From Gemmatimonadales bacterium (lineage in GTDB: Bacteria; Gemmatimonadota; Gemmatimonadetes; Gemmatimonadales; GWC2-71-9): a DNA stretch of 64,000 nucleotides. The notes under the pieces were generated by a model that did not search any database, was not told where the DNA came from, and saw only the letters and a program-made list of their open reading frames with translations. Made by a program: the position numbers and the translations under genes. Positions 52,943 through 62,396 of this stretch are shown here, piece by piece. How positions within the stretch are numbered: the stretch's first letter is position 1; each line of letters begins with the position of its first letter. The stretch lies in contig JAWKQM010000003.1 of assembly GCA_041390145.1 (NCBI GenBank), positions 124,001-188,000 on the forward strand. The letters are read 5' to 3'.

Positions 52943-54502
52943 ATGGCCGACATGCTGAACATCATCGGATACCAGGCCTGGGTCGTCCCGGTCCTCCTTC
53001 TGCTTCCCCTCCTCGGGGCGCTGCTCGTCATGGTCGCCCCGGCCGAGCGGGCGCGGTCGCTGGCGCTCGTGGTCGCCGTGGCCGAGTTCGTGATCTCGGC
53101 CGGGCTCTGGTGGGCGTTCCTGCCAGAGGGGGGCATGCAGTTCACGGCGGTGCACGACTGGATGCCGCGCTGGGGTGTGGCCTACCGGGTCGGGATCGAC
53201 GGCATCTCGCTGTTCATGGTGCTCCTCACCACGCTGACCATGCCGCTCTGCGTGCTCGGGAGCTGGAACTACATCACGCAGCGGGAGAAGGGGTTCTACG
53301 CCCTGTTGCTGGTGCTGTTGACCGGCATCCTCGGCGTGTTCGTCAGCCTGGACCTGTTCGTGTTCTACGTGTTCTGGGAGTTGATGCTGATCCCGATGTA
53401 CTTCCTGATCGGCATCTGGGGTGGCTCCAACCGGCTGTACGCGTCCATCAAGTTCTTCATCTACACGATGGTCGGCTCCCTCCTGATGCTGGTGGCCATC
53501 CTGATGACCGTGTGGTACATCTCCGAGGCCACCGGCGTCCTGAGCTTTGCCTACAGCCACATTCTGCGCAACGCCGCGGTGGTGGGGAGCCGGGCACCCT
53601 GGCTCTTCGCGGCGTTTGCGCTCGCGTTCGCCATCAAGGTCCCGGTCTTCCCGTTTCATACCTGGCTTCCCGATGCCCACGTCGAGGCGCCCACGGCGGG
53701 ATCCGTCATCTTGGCCGGCGTCCTCCTCAAGATGGGGACCTACGGCTTCCTGCGGTTCGCCATCCCGTTCTTCCCGAACATCGCCTTCAGCCCCGTGGTC
53801 ACGACCCTGGCGGTGGTGCTGGCGGTTGTCGGCATCATCTACGGCGCCCTCGTCGCCATGGTGCAGCCTGACATCAAGAAGCTGGTGGCCTATTCGTCGG
53901 TCAGTCACCTCGGCTTCGTGATGCTTGGGATCTGGGCGGCCACCCTCCAGAGCGTCCAGGGCGCGTTGATGGTGATGATCAACCACGGCCTCTCGACCGG
54001 AGCGCTCTTCTTCCTGATCGGCATGCTCTACGAGCGTCGGCATACGCGTGACATCGCGGCGTTCGGGGGGATTGCGAAGGTGATTCCGCTGTTCAGCCTC
54101 GTGTTCACGGTCGTGTCGCTGTCCTCGATCGGCCTGCCCGGACTCAACGGGTTCGTCGGCGAGTTCCTGGTGTTGCTCGGCAGTTTCGGCCGGTTCCCGT
54201 GGGCCACCGGCATCGCGACGACCGGCGTGATCTTTGCCGCGGCGTACCTGCTCTGGGCGCTGCAGCGCATCATTTTCAACAAACTGGACAAGCCGGAAAA
54301 CGAGGCGCTGACCGACCTGACGCCGCGTGAGTGGGTGGTGCTGGCGCCGCTGCTCGCCGGGATCATCTGGCTCGGCCTGTATCCGGCCCCCGTGCTCCGG
54401 CGCATGGAGCCGACCAGCCGGCAGTTCGTCGAGAGCGTCCAGCACGTCATGCCGCAGGGTGCGCCGACCATGTTGGCGCCCCGGACCGGGAGCCACCCGT
54501 GA
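52943..54502 (+). CDS. nuoM: NADH-quinone oxidoreductase subunit M
   Basis: NuoM is the second antiporter-like subunit. The 519-residue protein has YVFWELMLIPMYFLIGIWGG with the channel Glu, AIKVPVFPFHTWLPDAHVEAPTAGSVILAGVLLKMGTYG, KKLVAYSSVSHLGFVMLG and a C-terminal LDKPENEALTDLTPREW. A second ATG three codons in gives MLNIIGYQ. It overlaps nuoN (GTGA). Confidence 0.96.
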   Translation: MADMLNIIGYQAWVVPVLLLLPLLGALLVMVAPAERARSLALVVAVAEFVISAGLWWAFLPEGGMQFTAVHDWMPRWGVAYRVGIDGISLFMVLLTTLTMPLCVLGSWNYITQREKGFYALLLVLLTGILGVFVSLDLFVFYVFWELMLIPMYFLIGIWGGSNRLYASIKFFIYTMVGSLLMLVAILMTVWYISEATGVLSFAYSHILRNAAVVGSRAPWLFAAFALAFAIKVPVFPFHTWLPDAHVEAPTAGSVILAGVLLKMGTYGFLRFAIPFFPNIAFSPVVTTLAVVLAVVGIIYGALVAMVQPDIKKLVAYSSVSHLGFVMLGIWAATLQSVQGALMVMINHGLSTGALFFLIGMLYERRHTRDIAAFGGIAKVIPLFSLVFTVVSLSSIGLPGLNGFVGEFLVLLGSFGRFPWATGIATTGVIFAAAYLLWALQRIIFNKLDKPENEALTDLTPREWVVLAPLLAGIIWLGLYPAPVLRRMEPTSRQFVESVQHVMPQGAPTMLAPRTGSHP

Positions 54503-55986
54503 ATCCCATTGACACGACGTCGCCGACGGGCGTCCTGCTCGCCCTCCTCCCTGAGGTGGTCCTGTCCCTGGCGGCCCTCGGTGTCCTCGTGGTCAACGCC
54601 TGGCGACACGAGACCGCCGAGGATTCGCGCCTGGCCGGCTGGCTGAGCCTCGGCGGTGTGGGCGCGGCGCTGCTTGCCCTCGTTTGGCTCTGGAGCGCAA
54701 GCACCGGGTCCGCCGGGATTTCGCAGATGGTGGCGCTTGACGGTTATCGGTTCTTCGGGGATGTCATCTTCCTGCTGGCGGCGGCGGCGACCATCGTGCT
54801 GTCGATCGACTACCTCGAGCGCGAGGGGATCCGGGGGCCGGAGTACTACACGCTGATCCTGCTCGCGACCGTCGGGATGATGCTGCTGGCCGGCGCCAAC
54901 GACCTGATCATGGTCTTCCTCGGACTCGAGGTGATGTCGGTCGCGGCCTACGTCCTCGCCGCGTACGACCGCCGGAGCCCGTTCTCGGCCGAGGCGGGGC
55001 TCAAGTACTTTCTGATCGGGGCGTTCGCCTCGGGCTTCCTCCTCTACGGCATCGCGCTCGTCTATGGCGCCACCGGGACCACCAATCTCGTGATGGCCGG
55101 GACGTTCTTCGCCTCTGGTCCTTTGCCGGTCATGGCCCTGCTCGGTCTGAGCCTCCTGCTGATCGGGTTCCTCTTCAAGGTGTCGGCCGTGCCGTTCCAC
55201 ATGTGGGCGCCCGATGTCTATGATGGCGCCCCCACGCCGGTGACCGGCCTCATGGCCACCGGCATCAAGGCCGCGGGGTTCCTGGCACTCACCCGGTTGC
55301 TCATGGTGACATTTCCGGCGGCGTCCGGCGTCTGGCAGCCGGTGCTCGGCGTCCTGGCCATCGCGACAATGGTGGCCGGGAACCTGATGGCGCTGGCCCA
55401 GCGGACCGTGAAGCGGATGCTGGCGTACAGTTCGGTGGCCCACGCCGGCTACCTCCTCGCCGCGGTCTGGGCCGGCACGCGCGTCGGCGCCGCATCGGTA
55501 CAGGTGTACCTCCTCGCCTATGCGCTGACCAGCCTCGCCGCCTTCGGCCTGCTGGCCTCGCTCGGCCGCGGCGGCGAACGGGACCTCACCACCGATGATC
55601 TGGCGGGCATGGCTCGCTCGCGGCCCTGGACCGCCGCCGCCTTTGCCGTGGTCCTCCTCTCCCTGCTCGGTTTCCCGGGCACCTTCGGCTTCATCGGCAA
55701 GTGGATGATCCTGACCTCGCTGGTCGTCGCGGGGCAGTGGCTGATTCCCGTGGTGCTGGTGCTCGCCAGCGCGGTGTCTGCCGGCTACTACCTGCCGGTG
55801 ATCATGGCGATGTACATGAAGCCGGCCCGCGAGGGAGCGCCGGAGGCACCCCGGCTGCCAAGAAGCGCCGCCGTGGTGATCGGCGGCATTGTGGCTGCCA
55901 TCCTCGTCCTCGGGGTCTGGCCGGGGCCACTGCTCAACAACACGATGGAAATCGCGACTTCACTCTTCGAGCGGGCCTTCCAGTAG
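54499..55986 (+). CDS. nuoN: NADH-quinone oxidoreductase subunit N
   Basis: NuoN is the third antiporter-like subunit and closes the operon. The 495-residue protein has LLAGANDLIMVFLGLEVMSVAAYVL, GLKYFLIGAFASGFLLYGIAL, LFKVSAVPFHMWAPDVYDGAPTPVTGLMATGIKAAGF, KRMLAYSSVAHAGYLLAAVW and a final part with GYYLPVIMAMY. GTG is nested in the nuoM stop. Only 34 bases separate it from the mutase gene. Confidence 0.96.
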   Translation: MNPIDTTSPTGVLLALLPEVVLSLAALGVLVVNAWRHETAEDSRLAGWLSLGGVGAALLALVWLWSASTGSAGISQMVALDGYRFFGDVIFLLAAAATIVLSIDYLEREGIRGPEYYTLILLATVGMMLLAGANDLIMVFLGLEVMSVAAYVLAAYDRRSPFSAEAGLKYFLIGAFASGFLLYGIALVYGATGTTNLVMAGTFFASGPLPVMALLGLSLLLIGFLFKVSAVPFHMWAPDVYDGAPTPVTGLMATGIKAAGFLALTRLLMVTFPAASGVWQPVLGVLAIATMVAGNLMALAQRTVKRMLAYSSVAHAGYLLAAVWAGTRVGAASVQVYLLAYALTSLAAFGLLASLGRGGERDLTTDDLAGMARSRPWTAAAFAVVLLSLLGFPGTFGFIGKWMILTSLVVAGQWLIPVVLVLASAVSAGYYLPVIMAMYMKPAREGAPEAPRLPRSAAVVIGGIVAAILVLGVWPGPLLNNTMEIATSLFERAFQ

Positions 55987-56020
55987 CTCGGCCGATTCCC
56001 CGATCCGGCCGGGAGGCACG

Positions 56021-57397
56021 GTGCGCGTCCCACGATCCATCTTTCGCCAATACGACATCCGCGGCCTGGTCGGCGCGGAGCTGACCCCCGCGTTTGCCCA
56101 CGCGCTGGGCCGGGCCTTCGCCGCACTCGGGGCCGAACGCCTTGGCCGCGACGCGGTCATGGCCGTTGGGCGTGACAATCGACCGTCGGGAGTGGCGCTG
56201 GCCGCGGCGCTTCGCAACGGGATGGCCTCCGCCGGCGCGCGCGTGATCGATGTGGGGGAGCTGCCCACGCCGGCGCTCTACTACGCGGTTCACGCGTTGA
56301 CCGTCGATGGCGGGGTGCAGGTGACGGGTTCCCACAACCCGCCGGAGTTCAACGGCTTCAAGATGGTGCTCGCGGGCGAGTCGGTGCACGGCGACGAGAT
56401 CCAGGATCTCTACGAGCGTATCACGCTGGAGCAGGCCCCGACCCGGGCAGGCTCAGAGACCGCCGACGGCTCCATACTCGGTCGGTATCGCGACGCCATC
56501 GTGGAGCACCATCACCTCGCGCGACCGGTCCGCGTCGTGGTGGATTGCGGCAACGGGGTCGGGAGCGTGATCGCCGTCGAGACGCTGCGCGCGCTCGGGG
56601 CCGAGGTCATCCCGCTCTTCTGCGAGTCGGACGGCACCTTTCCGAATCATCATCCTGACCCGACGGTCCCCGCCAACCTGGTCGACTTGCAGGTCGAGGT
56701 GCGCCGGAGCGGCGCGGAGCTTGGCATCGCCTTCGACGGCGACGCCGACCGGATCGGCGCGGTCGACGAGACCGGGCGCGTGCTGTTCGGCGATCAGCTG
56801 CTGGTGCTCTACGGTCGCGACGCGGTCCGCCGCTTCGGCCCCGGCGTCCGCGTCATATTCGACGTGAAGTGTTCCGACCTGCTCCCCGTCGCGCTGCGTG
56901 CCGCCGGCGCCGAGCCCGAGATGTGGAAGACGGGGCACTCGCTCATCAAGGCGCGCATGAAGGAGCTGGACGCCGTGCTGGCAGGCGAAATGAGCGGCCA
57001 CATGTTCTTCGCCGGCGACTGGTACGGGTTCGATGACGCGCTGTTCGCGGCCGCGCGCCTCCTGGAAGTCGTCTCCCGTGCCCCGCACGGCCTGGCGGCG
57101 CATCTCGCCGACCTGCCGACCACCTTCGCCACGCCGGAACTGCGGGTGGACTGCCCGGATGACCGCAAGTTTGCCGTCGTCGCCGAGGCCACGGAGCACT
57201 TCCGCGCCCGCTACCCGGTCAACGACATCGACGGCGTCCGGATGTCGTTCGCCAACGGCTGGGGACTGATCCGCGCCTCGAACACCCAGCCGATCCTCGT
57301 ACTCCGCTTCGAAGCCACGGACGAGGGATCCCTCGCGGTGTACCAGCGCGAAGTCCTGGAATGGCTCGCAGAGCGGGGTGTCCAAGGGCAGGGATGA
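56021..57397 (+). CDS. Phosphomannomutase/phosphoglucomutase
   Basis: This enzyme of the alpha-D-phosphohexomutase family moves phosphate between C6 and C1 of hexoses, for sugar-nucleotide and envelope polysaccharide synthesis. The 458-residue protein has the opening FRQYDIRGLVG, the phosphoserine loop GSHNPPEFNGFKM, the metal loop AFDGDADRIGAVDE, the sugar loop GEMSGHMFF and the phosphate-binding RASNTQPILVLRFEA. It matches the AlgC/ManB type. GGGAGG precedes the GTG start. It follows nuoN closely, so nuo read-through may express it, and overlaps the next gene as ATGA. Confidence 0.93.
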   Translation: MRVPRSIFRQYDIRGLVGAELTPAFAHALGRAFAALGAERLGRDAVMAVGRDNRPSGVALAAALRNGMASAGARVIDVGELPTPALYYAVHALTVDGGVQVTGSHNPPEFNGFKMVLAGESVHGDEIQDLYERITLEQAPTRAGSETADGSILGRYRDAIVEHHHLARPVRVVVDCGNGVGSVIAVETLRALGAEVIPLFCESDGTFPNHHPDPTVPANLVDLQVEVRRSGAELGIAFDGDADRIGAVDETGRVLFGDQLLVLYGRDAVRRFGPGVRVIFDVKCSDLLPVALRAAGAEPEMWKTGHSLIKARMKELDAVLAGEMSGHMFFAGDWYGFDDALFAAARLLEVVSRAPHGLAAHLADLPTTFATPELRVDCPDDRKFAVVAEATEHFRARYPVNDIDGVRMSFANGWGLIRASNTQPILVLRFEATDEGSLAVYQREVLEWLAERGVQGQG

Positions 57398-59808
57398 CCC
57401 CCGTGCGTGGACGCTGGATCGCCGGGACGGTCGCCGCCCTCGCCGTCCTGCTCTTCGCGGGCCAGTGGGCCGCGGACTTCCTGGCCGGTCGCTGGTGGGC
57501 CGGCGCCCTGGTGCCCGAGGCGGCCGGCTTCGTGTCCGGCGTGCGCCTGCTTCGCCTGACCCTCGACACGGCCGCCGTCCTTCTCGCCACCGCCTGGTTC
57601 ACCGGGCACCTCCTGATCGTCCACCGGGCCATCGGTTCGGTCCAGATCTCCCGTCAGGTGGCCAATCTCGAAATCCGCGAGGCAGTCACCCCCGCCACGC
57701 TCCTCCCACTCGCGGTGGTGGTCGGCGTGGCGCTGGGCATGATCGCCGGACTCGGTGCAGGGAACGACTGGGCGGTCTTCGCGCTTGCGTGGCAGGGTGT
57801 CACCTACGGGGTGACTGACCCTTTCCTCCACAGGGACCTTGGGGTCTTCGTCGCGCAGCTCCCGCTGTGGGTCCTGTTGCACTCCTTCGCCCGGCTGTTG
57901 GCCTGGAGCGCGCTCGTGGTGATGGGTGTGCTCTATGCTGCGCTCGGCGCGCTCCGGTGGCATCAGGGCCGTCCCGCCATCTCCGATCACGCTCGAAAGC
58001 ACCTGGGCCTGCTGCTGGCCGGTGTGGCACTGGTGCTCGGTTGGGGATTCCTGCTGACGCCGTTCGAAGTCGCGGCGACCGCCGCCCCGGCGGCCGGTGT
58101 TTGGGGCACGCTCGAGCTCTCGATGCTGGCACTCGCCGGCGCCTGCCTCGCTGCCGTTGCCATTTCCATCCTGTGGGCCTTGCGGGGACACCATCTCCTG
58201 ATGCTCGCCGGGTGGGGCGTCCTGCTGTCCGGCGCGATGTTCGCCTGGATCATGTCTCCCGTCTCGGCCGAGATCAGCGACGAGGTGGCTGCCAGCCGCG
58301 TCGTCCTCGACCGCCTGGCCTACGGCCTCGAGGGGCTCGATGACCGGCCCGCCCGGTCGCCGCTGGCGCCGGAGGCGGGCGTGCCGTCGCTCTGGTCGTG
58401 GGCCAGCATCGGGCGGTTGGCCAGCGCCGATTCCCAGAGCCTCGAATCGGCCGTCCAGACCACCATCCCGTTGAACGGATCCGCCATCCCGGTCTGGCTG
58501 GTATTGCGTGTGCCGCAGTCGGGACCGGCCGCAGTGCTCGCCATCGCAGACGGCCGTACCGACGGGCACGGCGGGCCGCTGTCCTACCGCGCCGGTGATT
58601 CGCTGGCATACCCGGGCCTCGTCACGTTTACGACCCTGCCACCCGCGGCCGTACGACCCGGGGCACCACGGTTGGTGGTGGACTCCGGACCGGTGGGACT
58701 GCGCGTCGGCGGGGCCGCCCGGCGGATGGTGCTCGCATGGTCGCTCCAATCGGCGAGCGTGCTGGGGGCGTCCGGCCCGGCGACCCGGGTGCGCTGGCAC
58801 CTGGCGCCACGGGCGCGGCTGGAACACCTGCTCCCGTTCGCATCATGGGATAGTCCGCGCCTGCTCCTCGTCTCCGGCTCGCCGGTGTGGGTGGCGCACG
58901 GCTACGTCGCCAGCGAGTACTTCCCTGGATCGGTGCGGATCGGCGATCTCGGGTCGCTCGAGGCCGGACTCCTCGGCGCGGTCGACGCCGTGACGGGGGC
59001 GACGAGCATCTACCTGCTGCCCGATGCGGGGCCGATCACCCGGAGTTGGGCCGAAGTCAGCCAGGGGGTCGTGCGGCCGACCAGCGAGATCCCCACGGAA
59101 CTGGCGTTGGTGTCGCCGTACCCGGTACGGCTCTTCGAGGCGCAGTCCCGGTTGCTCGAAGCAGGCCCCTGGCGAGTCGGTACCCTCGCCGGGCGCCCCG
59201 CCACCCCACCAGGAGACCCCTCGGCTCCGACAAACGTCTGGGAGGGCGGCAAGGGGCTCACCGTGGTGACCGGCTACGAGCGCGGGGAGGATCGCCGGAT
59301 TCGAGCCCTCCTGCTTGGACGGGTCACCGAGGCCGGGCGCCGTCTTGACCTCGTCCGGCTCACCGAGGGCGGCAGCCTGCCGGGTCCGGCGGTCGCTCAG
59401 GCGACCTGGGACCGCTTTCCCTCGTACGAGCAGGTGCTCGACTCCGTGGTGCGGCGTGGGGCGCGCTTCGAACGGGGACCGTTTCGGATCCTCCCCATGG
59501 GCGACACACCGATCGCTTATCAACCCTGGTATGGGTTCGATGGGGACGGGCTGGTCACGCTCCCGTACATCGCGGTGGAGCAGGGGACGCGGTCTGGCGC
59601 GGGGCGCACCTTCGGGACGGCCCTGGATAACCTGCGCGGGCGCGGCGCGCCGCTTCCCCCGGGCTTCGGCCCGACGACGCCCCTCGAGGACGCCCGGCGC
59701 TGGATGCTCCGTGCCGATTCCGCGCTCCACGCCGGCGACTGGGAAGGGTTCGGGCGTGCCTTCGGCGCACTCCGGGAGGCGCTCGGGGTGGGTCGTGACG
59801 CGCAGTGA
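57394..59808 (+). CDS. Divergent UPF0182-family multi-pass membrane protein
   Basis: The 804-residue protein has about seven hydrophobic helices in its first 310 residues and a large, probably exported, C-terminal part. VTDPFLHRDLGVFVAQLPLW corresponds to the DPxFGxDxxFYxFxLP region of UPF0182 proteins. VSAEISDEVAASRVVLDRLAYGL fits the segment after the last helix. Late in the protein, SEIPTELALVSPYPVRLFEAQSRLLE-type sequence (around 59090-59160) matches the family's MPEDLRxHLRYPEDLFxVQ segment. The match elsewhere is faint and the protein is shorter than the usual 900-1000. The function of the family is unknown. It is coupled to the mutase. Confidence 0.75.
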   Translation: MTPVRGRWIAGTVAALAVLLFAGQWAADFLAGRWWAGALVPEAAGFVSGVRLLRLTLDTAAVLLATAWFTGHLLIVHRAIGSVQISRQVANLEIREAVTPATLLPLAVVVGVALGMIAGLGAGNDWAVFALAWQGVTYGVTDPFLHRDLGVFVAQLPLWVLLHSFARLLAWSALVVMGVLYAALGALRWHQGRPAISDHARKHLGLLLAGVALVLGWGFLLTPFEVAATAAPAAGVWGTLELSMLALAGACLAAVAISILWALRGHHLLMLAGWGVLLSGAMFAWIMSPVSAEISDEVAASRVVLDRLAYGLEGLDDRPARSPLAPEAGVPSLWSWASIGRLASADSQSLESAVQTTIPLNGSAIPVWLVLRVPQSGPAAVLAIADGRTDGHGGPLSYRAGDSLAYPGLVTFTTLPPAAVRPGAPRLVVDSGPVGLRVGGAARRMVLAWSLQSASVLGASGPATRVRWHLAPRARLEHLLPFASWDSPRLLLVSGSPVWVAHGYVASEYFPGSVRIGDLGSLEAGLLGAVDAVTGATSIYLLPDAGPITRSWAEVSQGVVRPTSEIPTELALVSPYPVRLFEAQSRLLEAGPWRVGTLAGRPATPPGDPSAPTNVWEGGKGLTVVTGYERGEDRRIRALLLGRVTEAGRRLDLVRLTEGGSLPGPAVAQATWDRFPSYEQVLDSVVRRGARFERGPFRILPMGDTPIAYQPWYGFDGDGLVTLPYIAVEQGTRSGAGRTFGTALDNLRGRGAPLPPGFGPTTPLEDARRWMLRADSALHAGDWEGFGRAFGALREALGVGRDAQ

Positions 59809-59814
59809 CCGCGG

Positions 59815-59843
59815 TTGTATCCACCCTCCGGGCCGGGTAACTT
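59815..59843 (+). promoter_or_regulatory. Promoter of sucCD
   Basis: TTGTAT (59815-59820), 17 bases and TAACTT (59838-59843, continuing TC) precede sucC; AGGAGA at 59865-59870 is the ribosome site for its GTG start. Confidence 0.65.
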
Positions 59844-59874
59844 TCGGTGTTGTCAACCACGCACAGGAGAGACT

Positions 59875-61014
59875 GTGAATCTGCATGAATATCAGGCGCG
59901 CGCACTCCTCAAGGCGGCCGGGATTCCGGTGCCCGACGGCGATGTCGCGTCGACCCCCGGCGAAGTGGAGTCGCTCGCCCGGCGCATCGAAGGCACCGTC
60001 GTCGTCAAGGCACAGGTCCATGCGGGCGGCCGTGGCAAGGCGGGAGGCGTCAAGCTCGCCAAGACGCCGGCCGAGGCCGCGGAGATCGCCTCCCATATCC
60101 TCGGCATGCAGATCAAGGGGCTGACGGTCCACAAGGTGCTCGTGGTGCCCGCGGCAGACATCGCGTCGGAGGCCTACATGGGCCTGATTCTCGACCGCGA
60201 CTCCCAGCGGCCCGTCTTCATGGTGAGCCCGGCCGGCGGGATCGACATCGAGGAAGTTGCCGCCACGACGCCGGAGAAGATCCTCCGGCTCCCTGTCGAC
60301 CCGCGCTTCGGCCTCCTGCCGCACCAGGCGATGACCCTCGGCTTCTTCCTCTACAGCAACGTGAAGCAGGCCCGCGCGGCGGCGGATATCATGCACCGCC
60401 TCTACAAGGTGTTCACCGAGAACGGCGCGTCCCTGGTGGAAATCAACCCGCTCATCACGACGCCGGACGGCCGAGTGCTCGCGCTCGATGCCAAGATCTC
60501 CATCGACGACAACGAACTCGATCGCCGGCCCGACCTGGCGGAACTCCGCGACGAGACCGCGGAAGATCCGAGTGAAGTCACGGCGCGGCGGGCCGGGCTC
60601 ACCTTCATCAAGCTCGACGGCAACGTCGGCTGCATCGTCAACGGCGCCGGGCTGGCCATGGCCACGATGGACCTGGTGAAGTACTACGGGGGCGAACCCG
60701 CCAACTTCCTCGACATCGGCGGCAGCTCGAATCCCGACAAGGTGGTCAACGCCCTGAAGATCATCACCGCCGACCCGAGCGTGAAGGCCATTCTCTTCAA
60801 CATCTTCGGCGGCATCACGCGCACCGACGACGTGGCCAACGGCATCAAGACCGCGCTCGAGCAGTTCCCGGTGAAGGTGCCGATTGTCGTGCGCCTGACG
60901 GGCACGAACGAGAAAGAGGCGGTCAAGATTCTGGAGGGCATCGGCATGACGGCACTCTCCGACATGGACGAGGCCGTATCCAAGGTGGTGGCTCTGGTCG
61001 GGGAGGCGGCGTGA
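59875..61014 (+). CDS. sucC: Succinyl-CoA synthetase beta subunit
   Basis: SucC with SucD converts succinyl-CoA to succinate with nucleotide triphosphate formation. The 379-residue protein has an ATP-grasp domain starting NLHEYQARALLKAAGIPVP, VVKAQVHAGGRGKAGGVKLA, SLVEINPLITT and LDAKISIDDNEL. The CoA-ligase part has GCIVNGAGLAMATMDLVKYYGG, NFLDIGGSS and NIFGGITRTDDVANGI. The GTG start gives the exact family N-terminus. It overlaps sucD (GTGA). Confidence 0.96.
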   Translation: MNLHEYQARALLKAAGIPVPDGDVASTPGEVESLARRIEGTVVVKAQVHAGGRGKAGGVKLAKTPAEAAEIASHILGMQIKGLTVHKVLVVPAADIASEAYMGLILDRDSQRPVFMVSPAGGIDIEEVAATTPEKILRLPVDPRFGLLPHQAMTLGFFLYSNVKQARAAADIMHRLYKVFTENGASLVEINPLITTPDGRVLALDAKISIDDNELDRRPDLAELRDETAEDPSEVTARRAGLTFIKLDGNVGCIVNGAGLAMATMDLVKYYGGEPANFLDIGGSSNPDKVVNALKIITADPSVKAILFNIFGGITRTDDVANGIKTALEQFPVKVPIVVRLTGTNEKEAVKILEGIGMTALSDMDEAVSKVVALVGEAA

Positions 61015-61883
61015 GCATCTTCATCGGAAAAGACACCCGGCTCGTGGTGCAGGGCATCACGGGGCGCGACGGTTCGTTCCACGCGAAGCAGATGATGGAG
61101 TACGGCACCAAGGTGGTCGCCGGCGTCACGCCCGGAAAGGGCGGCCAGGTCTTCGAGGGCACCGTCCCCATCTTCAACACCGTCGCGGAGGCGGTGGCCG
61201 AGGCCGGCGCCAACACCGCGGTCATCTACGTGCCGCCGATGGGCGCGGCGGGCGCCATCATGGAGGCCGTTGACGCCGGGATTGCGATGGTCGTGTGCAT
61301 TACCGAGGGCGTCCCCGTCATCGAGATGACGCGGGTCATGCCGTTTGTGCGCGAGCGGGGCGCGCGTCTCATCGGGCCGAATTGTCCGGGCGCCATCACC
61401 CCGGGCGAGGCCAAGGTCGGCATCATCCCCGGATCGATCTGCGCGCCAGGCCGGGTCGGGCTGGTCTCCCGGAGCGGGACGCTCACCTACGAGGTCGTCA
61501 ACCAGCTGACGCGTGCCAAGATCGGGCAGAGCACCTGCGTGGGCATTGGTGGCGACCCGATCATCGGGACCAATTTCATCGACTGCCTCCGGGCGTTCCA
61601 GGACGATCCCGGCACCGACGCGATTGTCATGATGGGCGAGATCGGCGGGACCGACGAGCAGCACGCGGCGGAGTTCGTCCGGGATCACGTGACCAAACCG
61701 GTCGTTGGCTTCATCGCCGGCCAGACCGCGCCGCCGGGCCGCCGAATGGGGCATGCGGGCGCCATCATCTCGGGTTCCTCCGGCACCGCGGCGGAAAAGA
61801 TGGCCGCCTTCGAGGCGGCCGGCATCAGTGTCATGAAGCGGCCGGCCGATGTCGTGCCGCTCCTCAAGGCCCGGCTCAAGTAG
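61011..61883 (+). CDS. sucD: Succinyl-CoA synthetase alpha subunit
   Basis: SucD binds CoA and carries the phosphohistidine. The 290-residue protein has VQGITGRDGSFHAKQMMEYGT, VVAGVTPGKGGQ, NTAVIYVPPMGAA, GPNCPGAITPGEAKVGI, SRSGTLTYEVV and the active His in GRRMGHAGAIISGSSGTA. Start and stop fit the family. ndk follows after 39 bases that show no clear promoter. Confidence 0.96.
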   Translation: MSIFIGKDTRLVVQGITGRDGSFHAKQMMEYGTKVVAGVTPGKGGQVFEGTVPIFNTVAEAVAEAGANTAVIYVPPMGAAGAIMEAVDAGIAMVVCITEGVPVIEMTRVMPFVRERGARLIGPNCPGAITPGEAKVGIIPGSICAPGRVGLVSRSGTLTYEVVNQLTRAKIGQSTCVGIGGDPIIGTNFIDCLRAFQDDPGTDAIVMMGEIGGTDEQHAAEFVRDHVTKPVVGFIAGQTAPPGRRMGHAGAIISGSSGTAAEKMAAFEAAGISVMKRPADVVPLLKARLK

Positions 61884-61922
61884 CCGGGGCCATTCCTCGA
61901 CCCATACCCAGAATTCGAGCCC

Positions 61923-62345
61923 ATGCAGACTCTCGCCATCATCAAGCCCGACGCGGTTGCTTCCGGCAAGGCCGGACTCATCCTGGCCCACTTGCAGTCG
62001 GCCGGCTTCACCATGCGAGCCGCCCGACTGGTCCGGCTGACCCTGCCGGAGGCGGAGGCGTTCTACGGCGTTCACAAGGGTCGGCCCTTCTTCGCGGAAC
62101 TGGTGACCTTCATGACCAGCGGCCCCTGCATGCCGTTGGCCCTGTCCCGGGACGACGCGGTCCCGCACCTCCGTACCGTGATCGGCGCGACCGATCCGGC
62201 AGAAGCCGCTGCCGGCACGGTCCGGAAGCTCTACGCCGAGTCGAAGGGCCGGAACGCCATTCACGCCTCCGACAGCGATGAAAACGCCGCGCGGGAGATT
62301 GCCTTCTTCTTCACCGAGGGTGAACTGGCCGCCCTGCACGGCTAG
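61923..62345 (+). CDS. ndk: Nucleoside diphosphate kinase
   Basis: Ndk moves gamma-phosphate between nucleotides through a phosphohistidine. The 140-residue protein has TLAIIKPDAVASGKAGLIL, FYGVHKGRPFFAELVTFMTSGP and the catalytic His114 in NAIHASDSDENAAREI. The place after sucCD is sensible, since Ndk often associates with succinyl-CoA synthetase to balance GTP and ATP. The last codons run to the yceD promoter region. Confidence 0.96.
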   Translation: MQTLAIIKPDAVASGKAGLILAHLQSAGFTMRAARLVRLTLPEAEAFYGVHKGRPFFAELVTFMTSGPCMPLALSRDDAVPHLRTVIGATDPAEAAAGTVRKLYAESKGRNAIHASDSDENAAREIAFFFTEGELAALHG

Positions 62346-62357
62346 GACCGCTCGTCA

Positions 62358-62375
62358 GCTTGACCTAAGTCAAGC
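62358..62375 (+). promoter_or_regulatory. Perfect palindromic operator, FNR/CRP-family type
   Basis: GCTTGAC-CTAA-GTCAAGC is a perfect inverted repeat with 7-base arms. Its core TTGAC-N4-GTCAA fits the FNR/FixK/DNR class consensus TTGAy-N4-rTCAA. It covers the -35 of the yceD promoter, where a bound regulator would usually repress. The regulator is not in the window. Confidence 0.6.
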
Positions 62376-62388
62376 ACCCAGCTAGGTT
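62360..62388 (+). promoter_or_regulatory. Promoter of yceD-rpmF-plsX, probably leaderless
   Basis: TTGACC (62360-62365), 17 bases and TAGGTT (62383-62388) form a good promoter. The -10 ends 8 bases before the ATG at 62397, so the message would start at or within a few bases of the start codon. No ribosome site is present, consistent with leaderless translation. Confidence 0.7.
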
Positions 62389-62396
62389 TAGTGGCT

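Noticed and set aside
51380..54496. A 1038-codon open frame on the minus strand over nuoL, nuoM and part of nuoN
   Set aside because: Its protein is His/Arg/Glu/Asp-rich with no fold-like pattern. It is the antisense shadow of hydrophobic, GC-rich nuo genes.
55987..56020. CGGCCG repeated either side of GATTCCCCGAT as a nuo operon terminator
   Set aside because: The stem is imperfect, CGGCCG is self-complementary, and no T-run follows.
59849..59857. GTTGTCAAC near the sucC promoter as a second regulator site
   Set aside because: The arms are only four bases and the half-site spacing does not fit the FNR-type form.
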